Assembly: GCA_022865305.1 (NCBI GenBank)
Contig: JALHSP010000062.1
Coordinates: forward strand, 124,001-188,000
Direction of reading: 5' to 3'
Source: Bacteroidales bacterium
GTDB taxonomy: Bacteria > Bacteroidota > Bacteroidia > Bacteroidales > VadinHA17
DNA: 64,000 nt
Shown here: piece after piece, positions 8,531 to 17,662 of the stretch
How positions within the stretch are numbered: the first letter of the stretch is position 1
Layout of the letters: every line of letters starts with the position of its first letter
Made by a program: the position numbers and the translations under genes
The notes under the pieces: generated by a model
What the model was told of the DNA's origin: nothing
Databases searched by the model: none
The model's input: the letters and a program-made list of their open reading frames with translations, nothing else

Positions 8531-8589
8531 TTCCGGCACAACTGACCATTAAGCAATTATGGGATGATATCGAGACTTTTCGCAATTAA
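8512..8589 (+). pseudogene. 25-codon stub overlapping the XRE gene, possible remnant of its partner
   Basis: An ATG within the last codons of the XRE gene opens a frame of 25 residues, from MDFRKIIPAQL to DDIETFRN, and then stops. Overlap with an upstream antitoxin-type regulator is the usual arrangement for a co-translated partner, and the sequence is loosely like the first residues of ImmA/IrrE peptidases. The next gene starts 30 bp later and is unrelated. It may equally be a genuine short peptide or chance. Confidence 0.25.
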
Positions 8590-8619
8590 CAGAATCTTTA
8601 AGGACAAGTATAGAATACT

Positions 8620-10317
8620 ATGAAGATACCACTAAGCAATTTCGAGCAATACATCGACGAGACCATTCTTAAACGCGGGCTGGATTATTTTAAAAGAGGC
8701 CATGTTGCCAGTTTCGATGAGATAACCCCGGGCGAATTTGAGGCGGTTGTTGAGGGGAATGAACAATATACCGTCAGGCTAAAAGTCAGAAACAACACTG
8801 TCATCGAAAATTCATGCACCTGCCCGTATGATTACGGTTCTGTATGCAAACATGTGGCAGCGGTACTTTTTTATATGCAGCAGGAAGAGCTCGGACTGAA
8901 ACTGCCTGTAAATAAGAAAGGAGCAAAAAACAAACCTGCCACTAAAAGAAAAACCGTTTCGGAACAGGTTGACGAACTGCTCGATTCGCTTTCGCACGAC
9001 GATTTAAAAAAATTTATAAAAGAGCAAAGCCTCACCGATGCTGTGTTCCGCCGGTCGTTCCTTTTCGGTTTTGCACATAAATTTTCGGGTGAATCACCGG
9101 CAATGTACCGCCAGCAGGTAAAAAACATTTTAAGGAGCGCCATGGGGCGCGACAGGTTTATTGGCTGGTCAAATGCCGGGATGGTAGGCAAGGCTGTATT
9201 TGGTTTGCTCGGTATGGCAATGAAGCATGTTGAATCCGGGAACTATATGAGCGCCATTTTTATCTGCCTTCCCGTTGCGGAAGAGATGGTTAAAGCACTC
9301 GACTTTGCAGATGATAGCAACGGCGATATAGGCAGCAATATTGAAACAGCTTTTGAGATACTCAATAAAATTGCATCAGAAGAGATCCCCGAAGATGTTC
9401 GTCTCTATTTTTTTAAACAATGCTTAGACCTTCACAGAAAAGGTGTTTTCAGTGGGTGGGACTGGCATTTAACTATTTTACATTTAGCATCTCTCCTGGC
9501 TGAATCAGACAGCGAGGCAGAATCAGTATTTTTGCTTCTCGATAATCCCGGTCTTTCAGAATATCAGAAAGAAGAAGCGGAGGATATAAAATACGAGCTT
9601 CTCAAAAAAATGAAGGGAGACACTGAAGCAGAGAAGTTTATGGAACAAAATATAGACAATCCGGAACTCAGACGCAAAGCCATCGATAAAGCGCTTAAGG
9701 GAGAAAAATATGATATGGCAATCTCTCTTGCCCGTGATGGTATAAGTCTGGATTCAAAAGACAAACCCGGACTGGCAAAGGAATGGTACGACTGGCTGTT
9801 GCGGGTTGTAATTGCTCAGAAAGACAAGCCCCGGATAATTGAATATGCACATTTTCTGTTTGTGGACGGTTTTCGTCAAGATCAGGATTATTACAGTATT
9901 CTTAAGCAACATATTGAACCGGCTGAATGGGCCGGTTATGTTGCAGGACTCGTTAATGAGATAAGAAGTAAAGACAGGTGGTCGAAATTTGGAGTTATCG
10001 GTAAGATTTACATAACCGAAAAATGGTGGGAGAGACTTCTAGAACTAGTCAGTGAAACGAAGCATCTGCCTTATATACAGCATTATGAGCAGTATCTGGC
10101 TGATAAATATCCCACTGAACTGGCAGATCTTTATGAGTTGGGAATTATTGATTATCTAAAAAGATCTGTTGGCAGAAACCATTATAAAGAAGCCTGCCGC
10201 TACATGCGCCGGATGATCAAACTGGGTGCCAGCGACCGGGTAAACAAGCTGGTGGCAAACCTCCGTAAAGAATACCCGCTGCGAACCGCGTTAATAGATG
10301 AATTGAACAAGCTCTAG
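8620..10317 (+). CDS. SWIM zinc-finger protein
   Basis: A protein of 565 residues. Near the N-terminus, C66-x-C68-x7-C76-x-H78 (CTCPYDYGSVCKH) is a canonical SWIM zinc finger, a module for DNA or protein binding found with SNF2 helicases and in stand-alone proteins. A basic linker follows at about 92-108. The remaining ~450 residues are helical and repeat-like (motifs such as YDMAISLARDGI and EYAHFLFVDGF), resembling tandem helical hairpins used as protein-interaction scaffolds. No catalytic motif was found. In Bacteroidota the gene often neighbours an SNF2 helicase; none is here. The 50-bp gap from the stub before it is short, so it may share a transcript with the XRE gene. Confidence 0.8.
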   Translation: MKIPLSNFEQYIDETILKRGLDYFKRGHVASFDEITPGEFEAVVEGNEQYTVRLKVRNNTVIENSCTCPYDYGSVCKHVAAVLFYMQQEELGLKLPVNKKGAKNKPATKRKTVSEQVDELLDSLSHDDLKKFIKEQSLTDAVFRRSFLFGFAHKFSGESPAMYRQQVKNILRSAMGRDRFIGWSNAGMVGKAVFGLLGMAMKHVESGNYMSAIFICLPVAEEMVKALDFADDSNGDIGSNIETAFEILNKIASEEIPEDVRLYFFKQCLDLHRKGVFSGWDWHLTILHLASLLAESDSEAESVFLLLDNPGLSEYQKEEAEDIKYELLKKMKGDTEAEKFMEQNIDNPELRRKAIDKALKGEKYDMAISLARDGISLDSKDKPGLAKEWYDWLLRVVIAQKDKPRIIEYAHFLFVDGFRQDQDYYSILKQHIEPAEWAGYVAGLVNEIRSKDRWSKFGVIGKIYITEKWWERLLELVSETKHLPYIQHYEQYLADKYPTELADLYELGIIDYLKRSVGRNHYKEACRYMRRMIKLGASDRVNKLVANLRKEYPLRTALIDELNKL

Positions 10318-10350
10318 AATATAAAAGTTGCCTTCTGAACAATCAGAATC

Positions 10351-10411
10351 ACCTGCTCCCTGCTCCACGCTCCCTGCTCCACGCCCCATACTCCATGCCC
10401 CATGCTCTGTG
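10351..10411. repeat. Degenerate CTGCTCCACGC/CCATGCCCC tandem repeat
   Basis: The spacer between the convergent SWIM and GH5 genes contains a run of related 9-12-bp pyrimidine-rich units (CTGCTCCCTGCTCCACGCTC, then ACTCCATGCCCCATGC). It looks like replication-slippage material. No coding or terminator signature is evident. Confidence 0.6.
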
Positions 10412-11578
10412 CTAATATTTTTTCAGTAATTCCAACAACCTGCTATCCAGCTTATGCCCAAACCAGCCGGTATATTCTATATCGGAGCGTCTTGAATCGA
10501 GGATACCGAAATCACCTCTGAAATTCCATAATGCATAACCTATACCATTCTGAGTAAGGATATCAATTACATCCCCGAACCAGGAGAGAAAGACATTATG
10601 CGGAGTTTTATTATAACAGCCACACTCCCCGCAATGTACCCCGACACCCTGATCCTTCAGAGCTATCCATGGCTTGTAAAATTCCTCAAGCTGTTCCCTT
10701 CCATAATATTTGCCATCAATGGTACCTGGCCATACCGGCGTGGGAGCCTGAGAGGGATCTTTCCAAACCCAGGAAGCCTGGTAGTGAGAAACCAAGCCAG
10801 GGTAATATCCACGGCAGCTTTGTGCAATATTCAGATCGGTAAGCTCAGGTATAATATTATTGCCACCACTGTTTCCGTCAGCAACTATCATACGGTCGGG
10901 ATTTGCCGAACGAATAGCCTTTGCTGCTCCTTCAGCCACCTTGCGGTAAGTTTCCCCCGGAACCGGACCTTTTTTGGCATACTGATCATTCATATCCTCT
11001 ATGAAGGCGGGTTCATTAAGAAGATCAAAGCTCAATTTTCCGGGACTTATGTTTTTATAACGCTCTGCCCACATTCCCCAATGTGCATTGAAAGCATCCT
11101 GCGCTTCTTTATCTTTCCAAAGATTAAAGGGCTCATGGAAACCGGCATTGATACAATAACCGGGTCCCCTGTGAAGGTTAAGACTCACATGAAGATTGTA
11201 CTTATGGGCCATAAATATAAGCTGATCAATCTCTTCCAGTACCCTGGGATCAAATTTACTGATCTCTTCTTTTGTAATATCTTTCGACCGGTCAAAAGAA
11301 AGATATCGGGGATAGGCCATGGGTATCCTGACAAAATCGAAGCCCCAGTCAGACATCCATTTGAGATCCTCTTCAGTAGTCCGGTTACCACCTCCGGGAT
11401 TCCTTGGTGGTGTCGGTGAAAAAAAATCAAGCAGGTTGAAACCTTTCCACCGGGGTAGCTTATTCCCGGGATTTAAGGATAATGCCGGAATTACGGAATT
11501 CCCGGTTAGTGTCAGTCCCGCTGCTGCAACAGTAGTATTCTTAAGGAATACACGACGGTTGATTTTTTTATAGTTCAT
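10412..11578 (-). CDS. GH5-family glycoside hydrolase with Tat signal
   Basis: A protein of 388 residues. The start NRRVFLKNTTVAAAGLTL is a twin-arginine export signal. The mature part is a TIM-barrel of cellulase family GH5: GFNLLDFF, then DLKWMSDWGFDFVRIPMAYP, and HVSLNLHRGPGY on strand 3. The acid/base is Glu189 in LLNEP and the nucleophile is Glu318 in HCGECG. WNFRGDFGILDS near the end is the usual strand-8 segment. GH5 covers many endo-beta-glycanase and beta-mannanase activities, and the substrate cannot be read from the sequence. It is the last gene of the leftward glycanase series, and Tat export suggests folding in the cytoplasm before secretion. The context suggests action on a pectic or hemicellulosic backbone or side chain. 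Confidence 0.88.
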   Translation of the reverse strand: MNYKKINRRVFLKNTTVAAAGLTLTGNSVIPALSLNPGNKLPRWKGFNLLDFFSPTPPRNPGGGNRTTEEDLKWMSDWGFDFVRIPMAYPRYLSFDRSKDITKEEISKFDPRVLEEIDQLIFMAHKYNLHVSLNLHRGPGYCINAGFHEPFNLWKDKEAQDAFNAHWGMWAERYKNISPGKLSFDLLNEPAFIEDMNDQYAKKGPVPGETYRKVAEGAAKAIRSANPDRMIVADGNSGGNNIIPELTDLNIAQSCRGYYPGLVSHYQASWVWKDPSQAPTPVWPGTIDGKYYGREQLEEFYKPWIALKDQGVGVHCGECGCYNKTPHNVFLSWFGDVIDILTQNGIGYALWNFRGDFGILDSRRSDIEYTGWFGHKLDSRLLELLKKY

Positions 11579-11635
11579 TTTTAAGACAGAATTAAGTTAT
11601 CGAATTTGTATTCAATTTTTATTGATGTTTATTTA

Positions 11636-11772
11636 TTGCATTGTCATTGCGGGTGTAGCGAAGCAATCTTTTTGTTTACCAAGGAGTTGCCTCTTGTCTC
11701 TCAGTCTCTCAGTCTCTCAGTTTCTAACTGTCTCATCTCCACCTCTCCCCATCACCCTCTCACCCCGTCACA
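11636..11772. repeat. Degenerate interspersed repeat and CT-rich tandem tract
   Basis: The gap of 11579-11772 contains CATTGCGGGTGTAGCGAAGC at 11640-11660, which resembles the widespread CATTGCGAG..GCGAAGCAATCT interspersed repeat. It is followed by a CT-rich tract with four to five TCTCAGTCTC repeats (11696-11727) and a CTCACCCC-rich run reaching the stop codon of the GH106 gene. No gene is seen here. Confidence 0.5.
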
Positions 11773-14604
11773 CTATCTCACCTTCTTAACTGGTGTAATT
11801 GTCACCGGCCCGATCAGCCCCGACTCCCTTGGCTCCCATGATGATGCGTCGAAAATTCCGTTTTTGGTATTCTGCTTCATTCTCGCGGCCATGTTGATAT
11901 TATAGAATTTCTTCCATTCAATATTATTTCTGTCCATATATGCAATCCGGTTAGCCATTAAGTTCGAGACATTTACCTCAATTGTATTTTTTGCCTTTAA
12001 AGCCTTTCTGCCAACTGTTACCTGAAAATCAGGCCCAATAAGGATTCCAGCTTCCTTCCCATTAAGTATTATCCGGGCACTTTCGCATACTTTTCCGAAG
12101 TTTATGGTCCAGGCATCAGCTTTACCGGAAGGTTTATTGAAATTAATTGTATATCTGGCTGTTCCTGAGAAATTTTTAACTTCATCACCTCTGAACTCAG
12201 TCCAGGAAATAAGTTTTGTTGTATTTCTGATTGCAGGCAAAACCGGCCCGCCTTCCACAAAATCGACTTTCCAGGTCCCGGTTATCTCTTTTGGTACAGC
12301 AAGAGGATCATAATAGAGATATGGCTTACCTGATACCCGGCTGTTATATGTTGAAATAATTAATGATTCACCGGGGAACAACCTGGTATAAATCTCGAAT
12401 ATTCCATCAATTGTTTGCCGGCTTTTTGCGATACCGAATTTATCAGTAGCAGGATTGAAAATAGCTGCAGATGAAGCTTTTACATGTAAAGGGAGCCAGC
12501 CGTCAAATGCTTTCTCTCCCTGGTTTGAGATAAAATAATAACACCCGGTCCTGCTTTCACGCCTTGTAAACTTTAAATGACTGTCAGCCATCGTTTCACG
12601 TCTTATTCCTGTAAAAGCCAAAAGATCATTCAGATCATCACCCATTATAACAGTTCCTTTTCCTACTGTAGCCTTGACGACCTTCTTATTGTCAGTTTCA
12701 CTGAATTTCAGTCCCTCTTTCATCAGACCAAAGGCATTATTCCTGTCTTCAAGGTCAGCCCATCCGGAAATACTTTCAGGTAATTTTCCGTACACTATAA
12801 TAGAGGCCCCTTCATAAGCCAGATACATTATCTGTGAATAGGTTTCGAGTGGAATATATTTGCATCCGGGCAGGATCAGTGTTTTATAAGTATTCCCTTC
12901 AGTTTGTAATAAACCATCATACACTTCAGTGTTTTTAATCTGAAGGTCAGAAATATAATCAAAAGCAAATCCCTTTTCAAGCATGGTTTCTGCTCCTGTT
13001 TTGAATGGAGTTCCGTTGTACGCAGGGCTTATTGCGTCAAAATGTTCGAGCATTCCCCTCTCGTAATCCGCATAACGGTCAAATATCGGAAAATAGAGAA
13101 GTACGTCATTATCAGGCCTTCCCTGTTGTAAAAATGATTGAACGCGGGCAACATATCTGTTCAATCCCTGGAAATCGTTCCAGAAGCTGTTCGAAGGATT
13201 AAACTCCACAGCAGCATAGAAGTGGAATCCCGGCCATGGTTCATTTACCGGGGAGAAACAGGTGCCATGGTAAAAAACATGGTTAATTCCTCCAAGAAAG
13301 AAAAGATCAACAGCTTTTTTAACATCAGCGAGGGTAGAGGAGAAATGTTCATTAAGCCATGTAGCAGCCTCACACGATACCAAAGGTTTACCTGTCACAT
13401 TTGCAGCAGAGGCAGCAAATTTAAGTTTTGTGATTTCTGAGCCCTCAGTTTCAGGAATATCGCTTGCTGCATAAAGGTCAAGAATATTTCCGGGGGAGCC
13501 ATGCGCCTGATTACGGGTTGTTTTACCCTGCTTATGAGCCCATTCAGTCCACCGGGTTGTAAATTTCTCAAGGATCAGTTCAGAAATAGTCTGGCGGTAA
13601 TCAGACAATATCCTTGCATTTTTCTCAGGAATATCTTTCTGAAATAGTGCAGGTAGATTTTCACCCAGGTCATATCCTCTCCTGATATAAAATTCATAGA
13701 ACAGGTTATTTGTCCAGTTGGCTTGCCCTGATGCATCATCAACCTCATAAGAATCATTGAAATAGCCGCGCAGGGATTTAATGTCGTAATCTTTAAAGAT
13801 AGTATCAAAGTGCTTCAGGTAATTACTGATAGCCTCTCCTGAGAAATGATCTATCACATCTCCTTCACCTCCGGGACCTGCCCTTTCAGCCTGTTTGCCA
13901 TGCCATCCTTCAAAAAGTGCATAGAGGGTCCAGTTACCGGAAGGAGCTGTCCAGTCAAGGTCTCTTTTTGAGGTTACATTGCCGGTAAGATTTAACACCT
14001 GTCCCGAGTCGGAATAAGCGATCAGAGTATAAAGAGGAAGCGGCTTCTCGAAACGTATCTGGTCAAGAGCATAAAGCTGAAGGTCTTTATTTTTGCTGAT
14101 AGGATCGATAAGCTTATTGATATCAGGTTTCTGACCTACCGGTCTGACAAGCGGCATCTGGGTGAACTCAATTTTCTCTTCGAGCTTCTGGCCACCTTTG
14201 AGGGTGTAAGTCTTGTAGTTGATATTCTTGCAGGCATCAGCAGGATTGACCCATGGTCCTCCGAAAGGCCAGCCTGAAGCATTAGCCAGTTCGATGCCAA
14301 GATCAAGACGTTCTCCTTCCTTAAGAGTATAAGTGAACATGTCCATCCATTCAGGAGACAGGTAATTGATGAACTTATCTTCCTGTCCCTTAACGCCATA
14401 GATTACGGCAATTTCCATTCCTCCAAGGCCGGCATCCCGGTATTTTTCCATGTTAGCAGTGATATCGGCAGGTGTAACAATGCTGCCCGGCCACCACCAG
14501 CGCGTCCATGGCTTATTTGTCCGTGTAATCTCAGGCCAGGAGAGCTGCTGGGCAGCAAGGGGTTGGGCGAAAAGTAAAATAAGTATCAGAAATCTCTTAG
14601 TCAT
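11773..14604 (-). CDS. GH106 alpha-L-rhamnosidase-like secreted glycosidase
   Basis: A protein of 943 residues with a Sec signal peptide (hydrophobic stretch 5-14, ending LAAQQ). The start of the mature protein, KPWTRWWWPGSIVTPADI followed by GLGGMEIAVIYG, is the signature of the GH106 rhamnosidase family. NASGWPFGGPWV and LRGYFNDSYEVD belong to the barrel. The C-terminal ~170 residues (WTINFGKVCESARIILNGK, GPVTITP) form a GH2-like beta-sandwich. GH106 enzymes remove alpha-L-rhamnose from rhamnogalacturonan and arabinogalactan glycans. The neighbouring GH105 and CE12 genes support such a substrate, and the exact linkage is unknown. It is 143 bp downstream of the GH2 gene, with a palindromic element between. 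Confidence 0.88.
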   Translation of the reverse strand: MTKRFLILILLFAQPLAAQQLSWPEITRTNKPWTRWWWPGSIVTPADITANMEKYRDAGLGGMEIAVIYGVKGQEDKFINYLSPEWMDMFTYTLKEGERLDLGIELANASGWPFGGPWVNPADACKNINYKTYTLKGGQKLEEKIEFTQMPLVRPVGQKPDINKLIDPISKNKDLQLYALDQIRFEKPLPLYTLIAYSDSGQVLNLTGNVTSKRDLDWTAPSGNWTLYALFEGWHGKQAERAGPGGEGDVIDHFSGEAISNYLKHFDTIFKDYDIKSLRGYFNDSYEVDDASGQANWTNNLFYEFYIRRGYDLGENLPALFQKDIPEKNARILSDYRQTISELILEKFTTRWTEWAHKQGKTTRNQAHGSPGNILDLYAASDIPETEGSEITKLKFAASAANVTGKPLVSCEAATWLNEHFSSTLADVKKAVDLFFLGGINHVFYHGTCFSPVNEPWPGFHFYAAVEFNPSNSFWNDFQGLNRYVARVQSFLQQGRPDNDVLLYFPIFDRYADYERGMLEHFDAISPAYNGTPFKTGAETMLEKGFAFDYISDLQIKNTEVYDGLLQTEGNTYKTLILPGCKYIPLETYSQIMYLAYEGASIIVYGKLPESISGWADLEDRNNAFGLMKEGLKFSETDNKKVVKATVGKGTVIMGDDLNDLLAFTGIRRETMADSHLKFTRRESRTGCYYFISNQGEKAFDGWLPLHVKASSAAIFNPATDKFGIAKSRQTIDGIFEIYTRLFPGESLIISTYNSRVSGKPYLYYDPLAVPKEITGTWKVDFVEGGPVLPAIRNTTKLISWTEFRGDEVKNFSGTARYTINFNKPSGKADAWTINFGKVCESARIILNGKEAGILIGPDFQVTVGRKALKAKNTIEVNVSNLMANRIAYMDRNNIEWKKFYNINMAARMKQNTKNGIFDASSWEPRESGLIGPVTITPVKKVR

Positions 14605-14633
14605 AATTTAATTTTTTACTCACTTGAGGTACA

Positions 14634-14720
14634 CCCCCCAACCCCCCTGAAGGGGGGCTAATACCTACTCCAATGTTAATTTATTCTTCGAATTAACCCC
14701 CCTTTAGGGGGGTAGGGGGG
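14634..14720. repeat. Two-hairpin CCCCCC palindromic element
   Basis: Two C6/G6 hairpins separated by an AT-rich spacer: CCCCCCAACCCCCCTGAAGG.. at 14634-14657, and CCCCCCTTTAGGGGGG at 14697-14712 followed by TAGGGGGG. Both halves are inverted copies of each other, so the whole 87 bp can also fold as one long hairpin. The same design occurs at 33994, 37477 and 59744. It lies between the GH2 and GH106 genes and may act as a transcript-end structure. Confidence 0.75.
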
Positions 14721-14747
14721 TAAAACAAAGATTGACACAGAGTTATT

Positions 14748-17555
14748 TTAATCAGGTACTCCGAAATAAAACCATAATTTATGTTTTTTCGCACCACTCA
14801 TTTCGGTCAGTTTTCCGGCAGGGCCATAAACAGATGCATCGGTTGTCAGTCCGGTAGCCAGCTTAGAACCCAGTGCCGGAATGCAATCGAGGAATGAAAT
14901 GTCTCCCGTCGGCAATTCAGGATAGGATTTGGGTCCGGTAATTCCATAGAAATCATATAACCTGAGATATAATCCTTTATCCTCTGTTGCCATAAATATC
15001 TTACCCTGGGCAGTACTCAGCTCCATCCATGTAAAGTTGGAAAAATACCCTTTGAATTCAGGATAGAAGAAAGGGTAGGCTCCTGTCTGGGTGTTATTGT
15101 AGATCTTGCTCCATACATTATAATTAACACCCTGCAGCCTGTTTTTCCAGACACGCGATGGTCCATCTCCGAGCCATTTTGCGCGGGCAACATAATTCTC
15201 TGGGAATGAGAAGCTTATGCCTGCAAACTGGTGAGGACCATTCAATTCATATTGATAATCAAGGCTTAACCAGCCAGAGTTACACATTTTCCACCTTACC
15301 ATATTGAGGTTTCCTTCATATCTGGCTTCAACAACAGCTCCGTCATTTTCAGAAAACGATCTGATCTCTGTCAGTTTATAATTTCCACTGGTCAGAACAG
15401 GACCGTTTGTGAACATAAGATTTGTACGGTTATTGTAAATCACTCTCAAAATTTTACCGGTCCTTTTACTGAAAGTCACTGATGTACCATTTGCCCTTAA
15501 AGTGACTGTTGTATCGGCATCAACTATTTCAGCTTTATTTTCACCTGCCAGCGTAACAAATCCTCCTACTATATTATAATTGTTTTTAATCTGCCATGTC
15601 CAGCTGTAAATTTCATTCTTATAAGGATCGCTGGCAGTAAGGACCAAGGCATCAAAGCTTTTCCAGTCGCCGGGAAGATTGATTTTGATCTCTCCTTTCT
15701 TACCCGGATTAATATCAGGAGACTGAACACTTATTTCAGCAACCTCAGAATATCCGGGAAGCCAGTCGGCAGGCTTATAGAAGTTTACGAGTTTATAGCT
15801 GAGGGAACATTTCTTAAGATTTAAAAAGTGGTACCTGTTTTCAACTGGGATAATGCCTGTAAAATCCGGAGAAAGTTCATTCATCGGGATATGAACAGGA
15901 GAGAATATTTCCCTTATTGCATGGAAGCTGCCCTCTTTTTCGCGGTGAGGTCCCATGACACCATCGGGAGCATTAACACCATCTGTATCGATAAATCCGT
16001 TCATATCAGTTCTTGCAAGCCCTTCATCGACAAGAGCCCAGAGGAAGCCGCCTGCTGATCTTTCCGAGTACCACATCAGTTCCCAGTAATCATAGAGACC
16101 TGATCCGCCGCCGCCGTCATCCTGGCAATGCAGGAACTCAGTTGTCATATAGATAAGTGAATCCTTCAGGATATTCTGAACACTTGCATATGGCTCATAA
16201 TGGTTACAATCGATGCCATTGAAATGGTTCCCCGGCCTGTGATGAGCATGAATGACATCCCTTTTTGAAGGATCATAGATCAGGAATTCCTTATCGAGCT
16301 CTTTGTTTGTACCTCCCTCATTTCCATTATCCCAGAAAATAACGGAAGGATGGTTTACGTCACGTAAAACGGTCTCTTTTACGATCTTCCTGCCAACCGG
16401 TGTATCGTACCACCTCTGCCAGCCGGCAATCTCATCAAGAACATAAAGTCCAAGCGAGTCGCAGATATCCAGGAACTCAGCATCAGGAGGATAATGCGAG
16501 CACCTTACTGCATTCATATTCATCTCCCTGATAAGCTGCACATCTTTCAGGCAAATCTCATAGTTGATGGTACGCCCGCTTTCAGGCCAGAAGGAATGAC
16601 GGTTAATCCCCTTCATTTTTATTTTTGTCCCGTTGAGATAAATGCCGTCACCATGACGGACCTCGATGGTGCGGAAACCGAATTTCTCTGATCCTGAAAA
16701 GAGCACTTTTTTGCCTGATTCCAGGAGGTATCTGACCCTGTAAAGGTTTGGTGTTTCGCTTGTCCAGAGAAGTGGATTATTTACAATGCATTTTACAGTT
16801 AGAACTGAATCATCAGGCTGTAACAAAACTGTAGTGCTTCCAACAATAGCCCCAACAGCATCAATGATCTCAGCGGAAAAGCTACGTTGCGTTGAAATAT
16901 TTTCCGGAAAGATATCCATTGCAAAAGACCCATCTGCTCTTGCATTGATAGCAACTCTTTCGATGTATTCTTTCGGGGCTATTTCCAGAAATACAGGCCT
17001 GAAAATACCGCCGAAATTCCAGTAATCGCCATACCTTTCCGCACGATTGACAGACTCATCAGCAGAGAGCTTGCTTACAGTTACTTCAAGCAGGTTGGAT
17101 GTTCCATATACAAGCTTATCGGTTATATTATATTTAAACCGGTAAAAGGCTCCCTGGTGAACCTCGCCGGCGGTTTGTCCGTTTATTTTTACTTCGGTAT
17201 CTGTTATTGATCCGTCAAAGACAATATTTACGACTTTCCCTTTCCAAGAAGCAGGTACCTGGAAATTGTGTTTATACATACCTTTCTCATCCGCATATTT
17301 GTATTTTGGACCGAATGAATAGCTGTTCCGGCCATATTCGTAATTGCCAAATCCCTGTTGTTCCCAGCATGACGGGACTTCGATTTTTGTCCAGTAACCG
17401 CTGTTCCTTCCGCCTGTGCAGAAGAATTCCCATGTTTTTGTATCATTATATCCTTTTCCCGAAAGGTAAACTACCTGTTTCTGGTTTTCGGCAGCGCTAT
17501 TAGCAAACAGTGATGTGAAAAGGAAAATGCTGATTGTAAGTAATTTATATTTCAT
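14748..17555 (-). CDS. GH2-family beta-galactosidase-type glycosidase (left-arm copy)
   Basis: A protein of 935 residues with a Sec signal peptide (about 1-20). GH2 architecture: an N-terminal sugar-binding beta-sandwich (VPSCWEQQGFGNYEYGRNSY, FDGSITDTEVKINGQ), an immunoglobulin-like domain, then the TIM-barrel with RCSHYPPDAEFLDICDSLG. The acid/base is Glu413 in NGNEGG and the nucleophile is Glu473 in TTEFLH. The ~300 residues after the barrel are a beta-sandwich of the Bgal_small_N type. GH2 exo-enzymes release beta-galactose, beta-glucuronate or beta-mannose; the RCSHYPP and barrel features fit beta-galactosidases best, though this is not decisive. It is clearly paralogous to the rightward GH2 at 21902. 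It probably trims galactan side chains in the periplasm. Confidence 0.88.
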   Translation of the reverse strand: MKYKLLTISIFLFTSLFANSAAENQKQVVYLSGKGYNDTKTWEFFCTGGRNSGYWTKIEVPSCWEQQGFGNYEYGRNSYSFGPKYKYADEKGMYKHNFQVPASWKGKVVNIVFDGSITDTEVKINGQTAGEVHQGAFYRFKYNITDKLVYGTSNLLEVTVSKLSADESVNRAERYGDYWNFGGIFRPVFLEIAPKEYIERVAINARADGSFAMDIFPENISTQRSFSAEIIDAVGAIVGSTTVLLQPDDSVLTVKCIVNNPLLWTSETPNLYRVRYLLESGKKVLFSGSEKFGFRTIEVRHGDGIYLNGTKIKMKGINRHSFWPESGRTINYEICLKDVQLIREMNMNAVRCSHYPPDAEFLDICDSLGLYVLDEIAGWQRWYDTPVGRKIVKETVLRDVNHPSVIFWDNGNEGGTNKELDKEFLIYDPSKRDVIHAHHRPGNHFNGIDCNHYEPYASVQNILKDSLIYMTTEFLHCQDDGGGGSGLYDYWELMWYSERSAGGFLWALVDEGLARTDMNGFIDTDGVNAPDGVMGPHREKEGSFHAIREIFSPVHIPMNELSPDFTGIIPVENRYHFLNLKKCSLSYKLVNFYKPADWLPGYSEVAEISVQSPDINPGKKGEIKINLPGDWKSFDALVLTASDPYKNEIYSWTWQIKNNYNIVGGFVTLAGENKAEIVDADTTVTLRANGTSVTFSKRTGKILRVIYNNRTNLMFTNGPVLTSGNYKLTEIRSFSENDGAVVEARYEGNLNMVRWKMCNSGWLSLDYQYELNGPHQFAGISFSFPENYVARAKWLGDGPSRVWKNRLQGVNYNVWSKIYNNTQTGAYPFFYPEFKGYFSNFTWMELSTAQGKIFMATEDKGLYLRLYDFYGITGPKSYPELPTGDISFLDCIPALGSKLATGLTTDASVYGPAGKLTEMSGAKKHKLWFYFGVPD

Positions 17556-17626
17556 ATCTTATTATTAATAAGTTTTCCAAATATTCCCTGTTTACTTTTG
17601 TTTTCGCATCCCCATGCCTTCTTTCA

Positions 17627-17658
17627 CCCCCCAACCCCCCTTTAGGGGGGCAGGGGGG
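17627..17658. repeat. Single-hairpin CCCCCC element
   Basis: CCCCCCAACCCCCC at 17627-17640, a TTTA loop, then GGGGGGCAGGGGGG. It forms an almost perfect 14-bp stem. It lies just beyond the stop codon of the SGNH esterase on the minus strand. It is half of the two-hairpin element found elsewhere in the window. Confidence 0.75.
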
Positions 17659-17662
17659 TATT

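Noticed and set aside
7888-8556. A 222-codon minus-strand ORF across the XRE gene
   Set aside because: It is opposite to a clear HTH gene; the protein is a mix of Ser-rich and Phe/Leu-rich low-complexity sequence typical of the reverse of an AT-rich gene and spacer.
10598-11419. A 273-codon plus-strand ORF inside the GH5 gene
   Set aside because: It is fully antisense to a recognised enzyme with both catalytic glutamates and has no domain features.
11690-11730. Tandem TCTCAGTCTC units as a possible CRISPR array
   Set aside because: Units are contiguous and about 10 bp, with no unique spacers; this is a simple tandem repeat.
14634-14720. G-quadruplex as the main function of the C/G-rich elements
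   Set aside because: G runs come mostly in pairs separated by long spacers within perfect hairpins; hairpin folding explains the pattern better.
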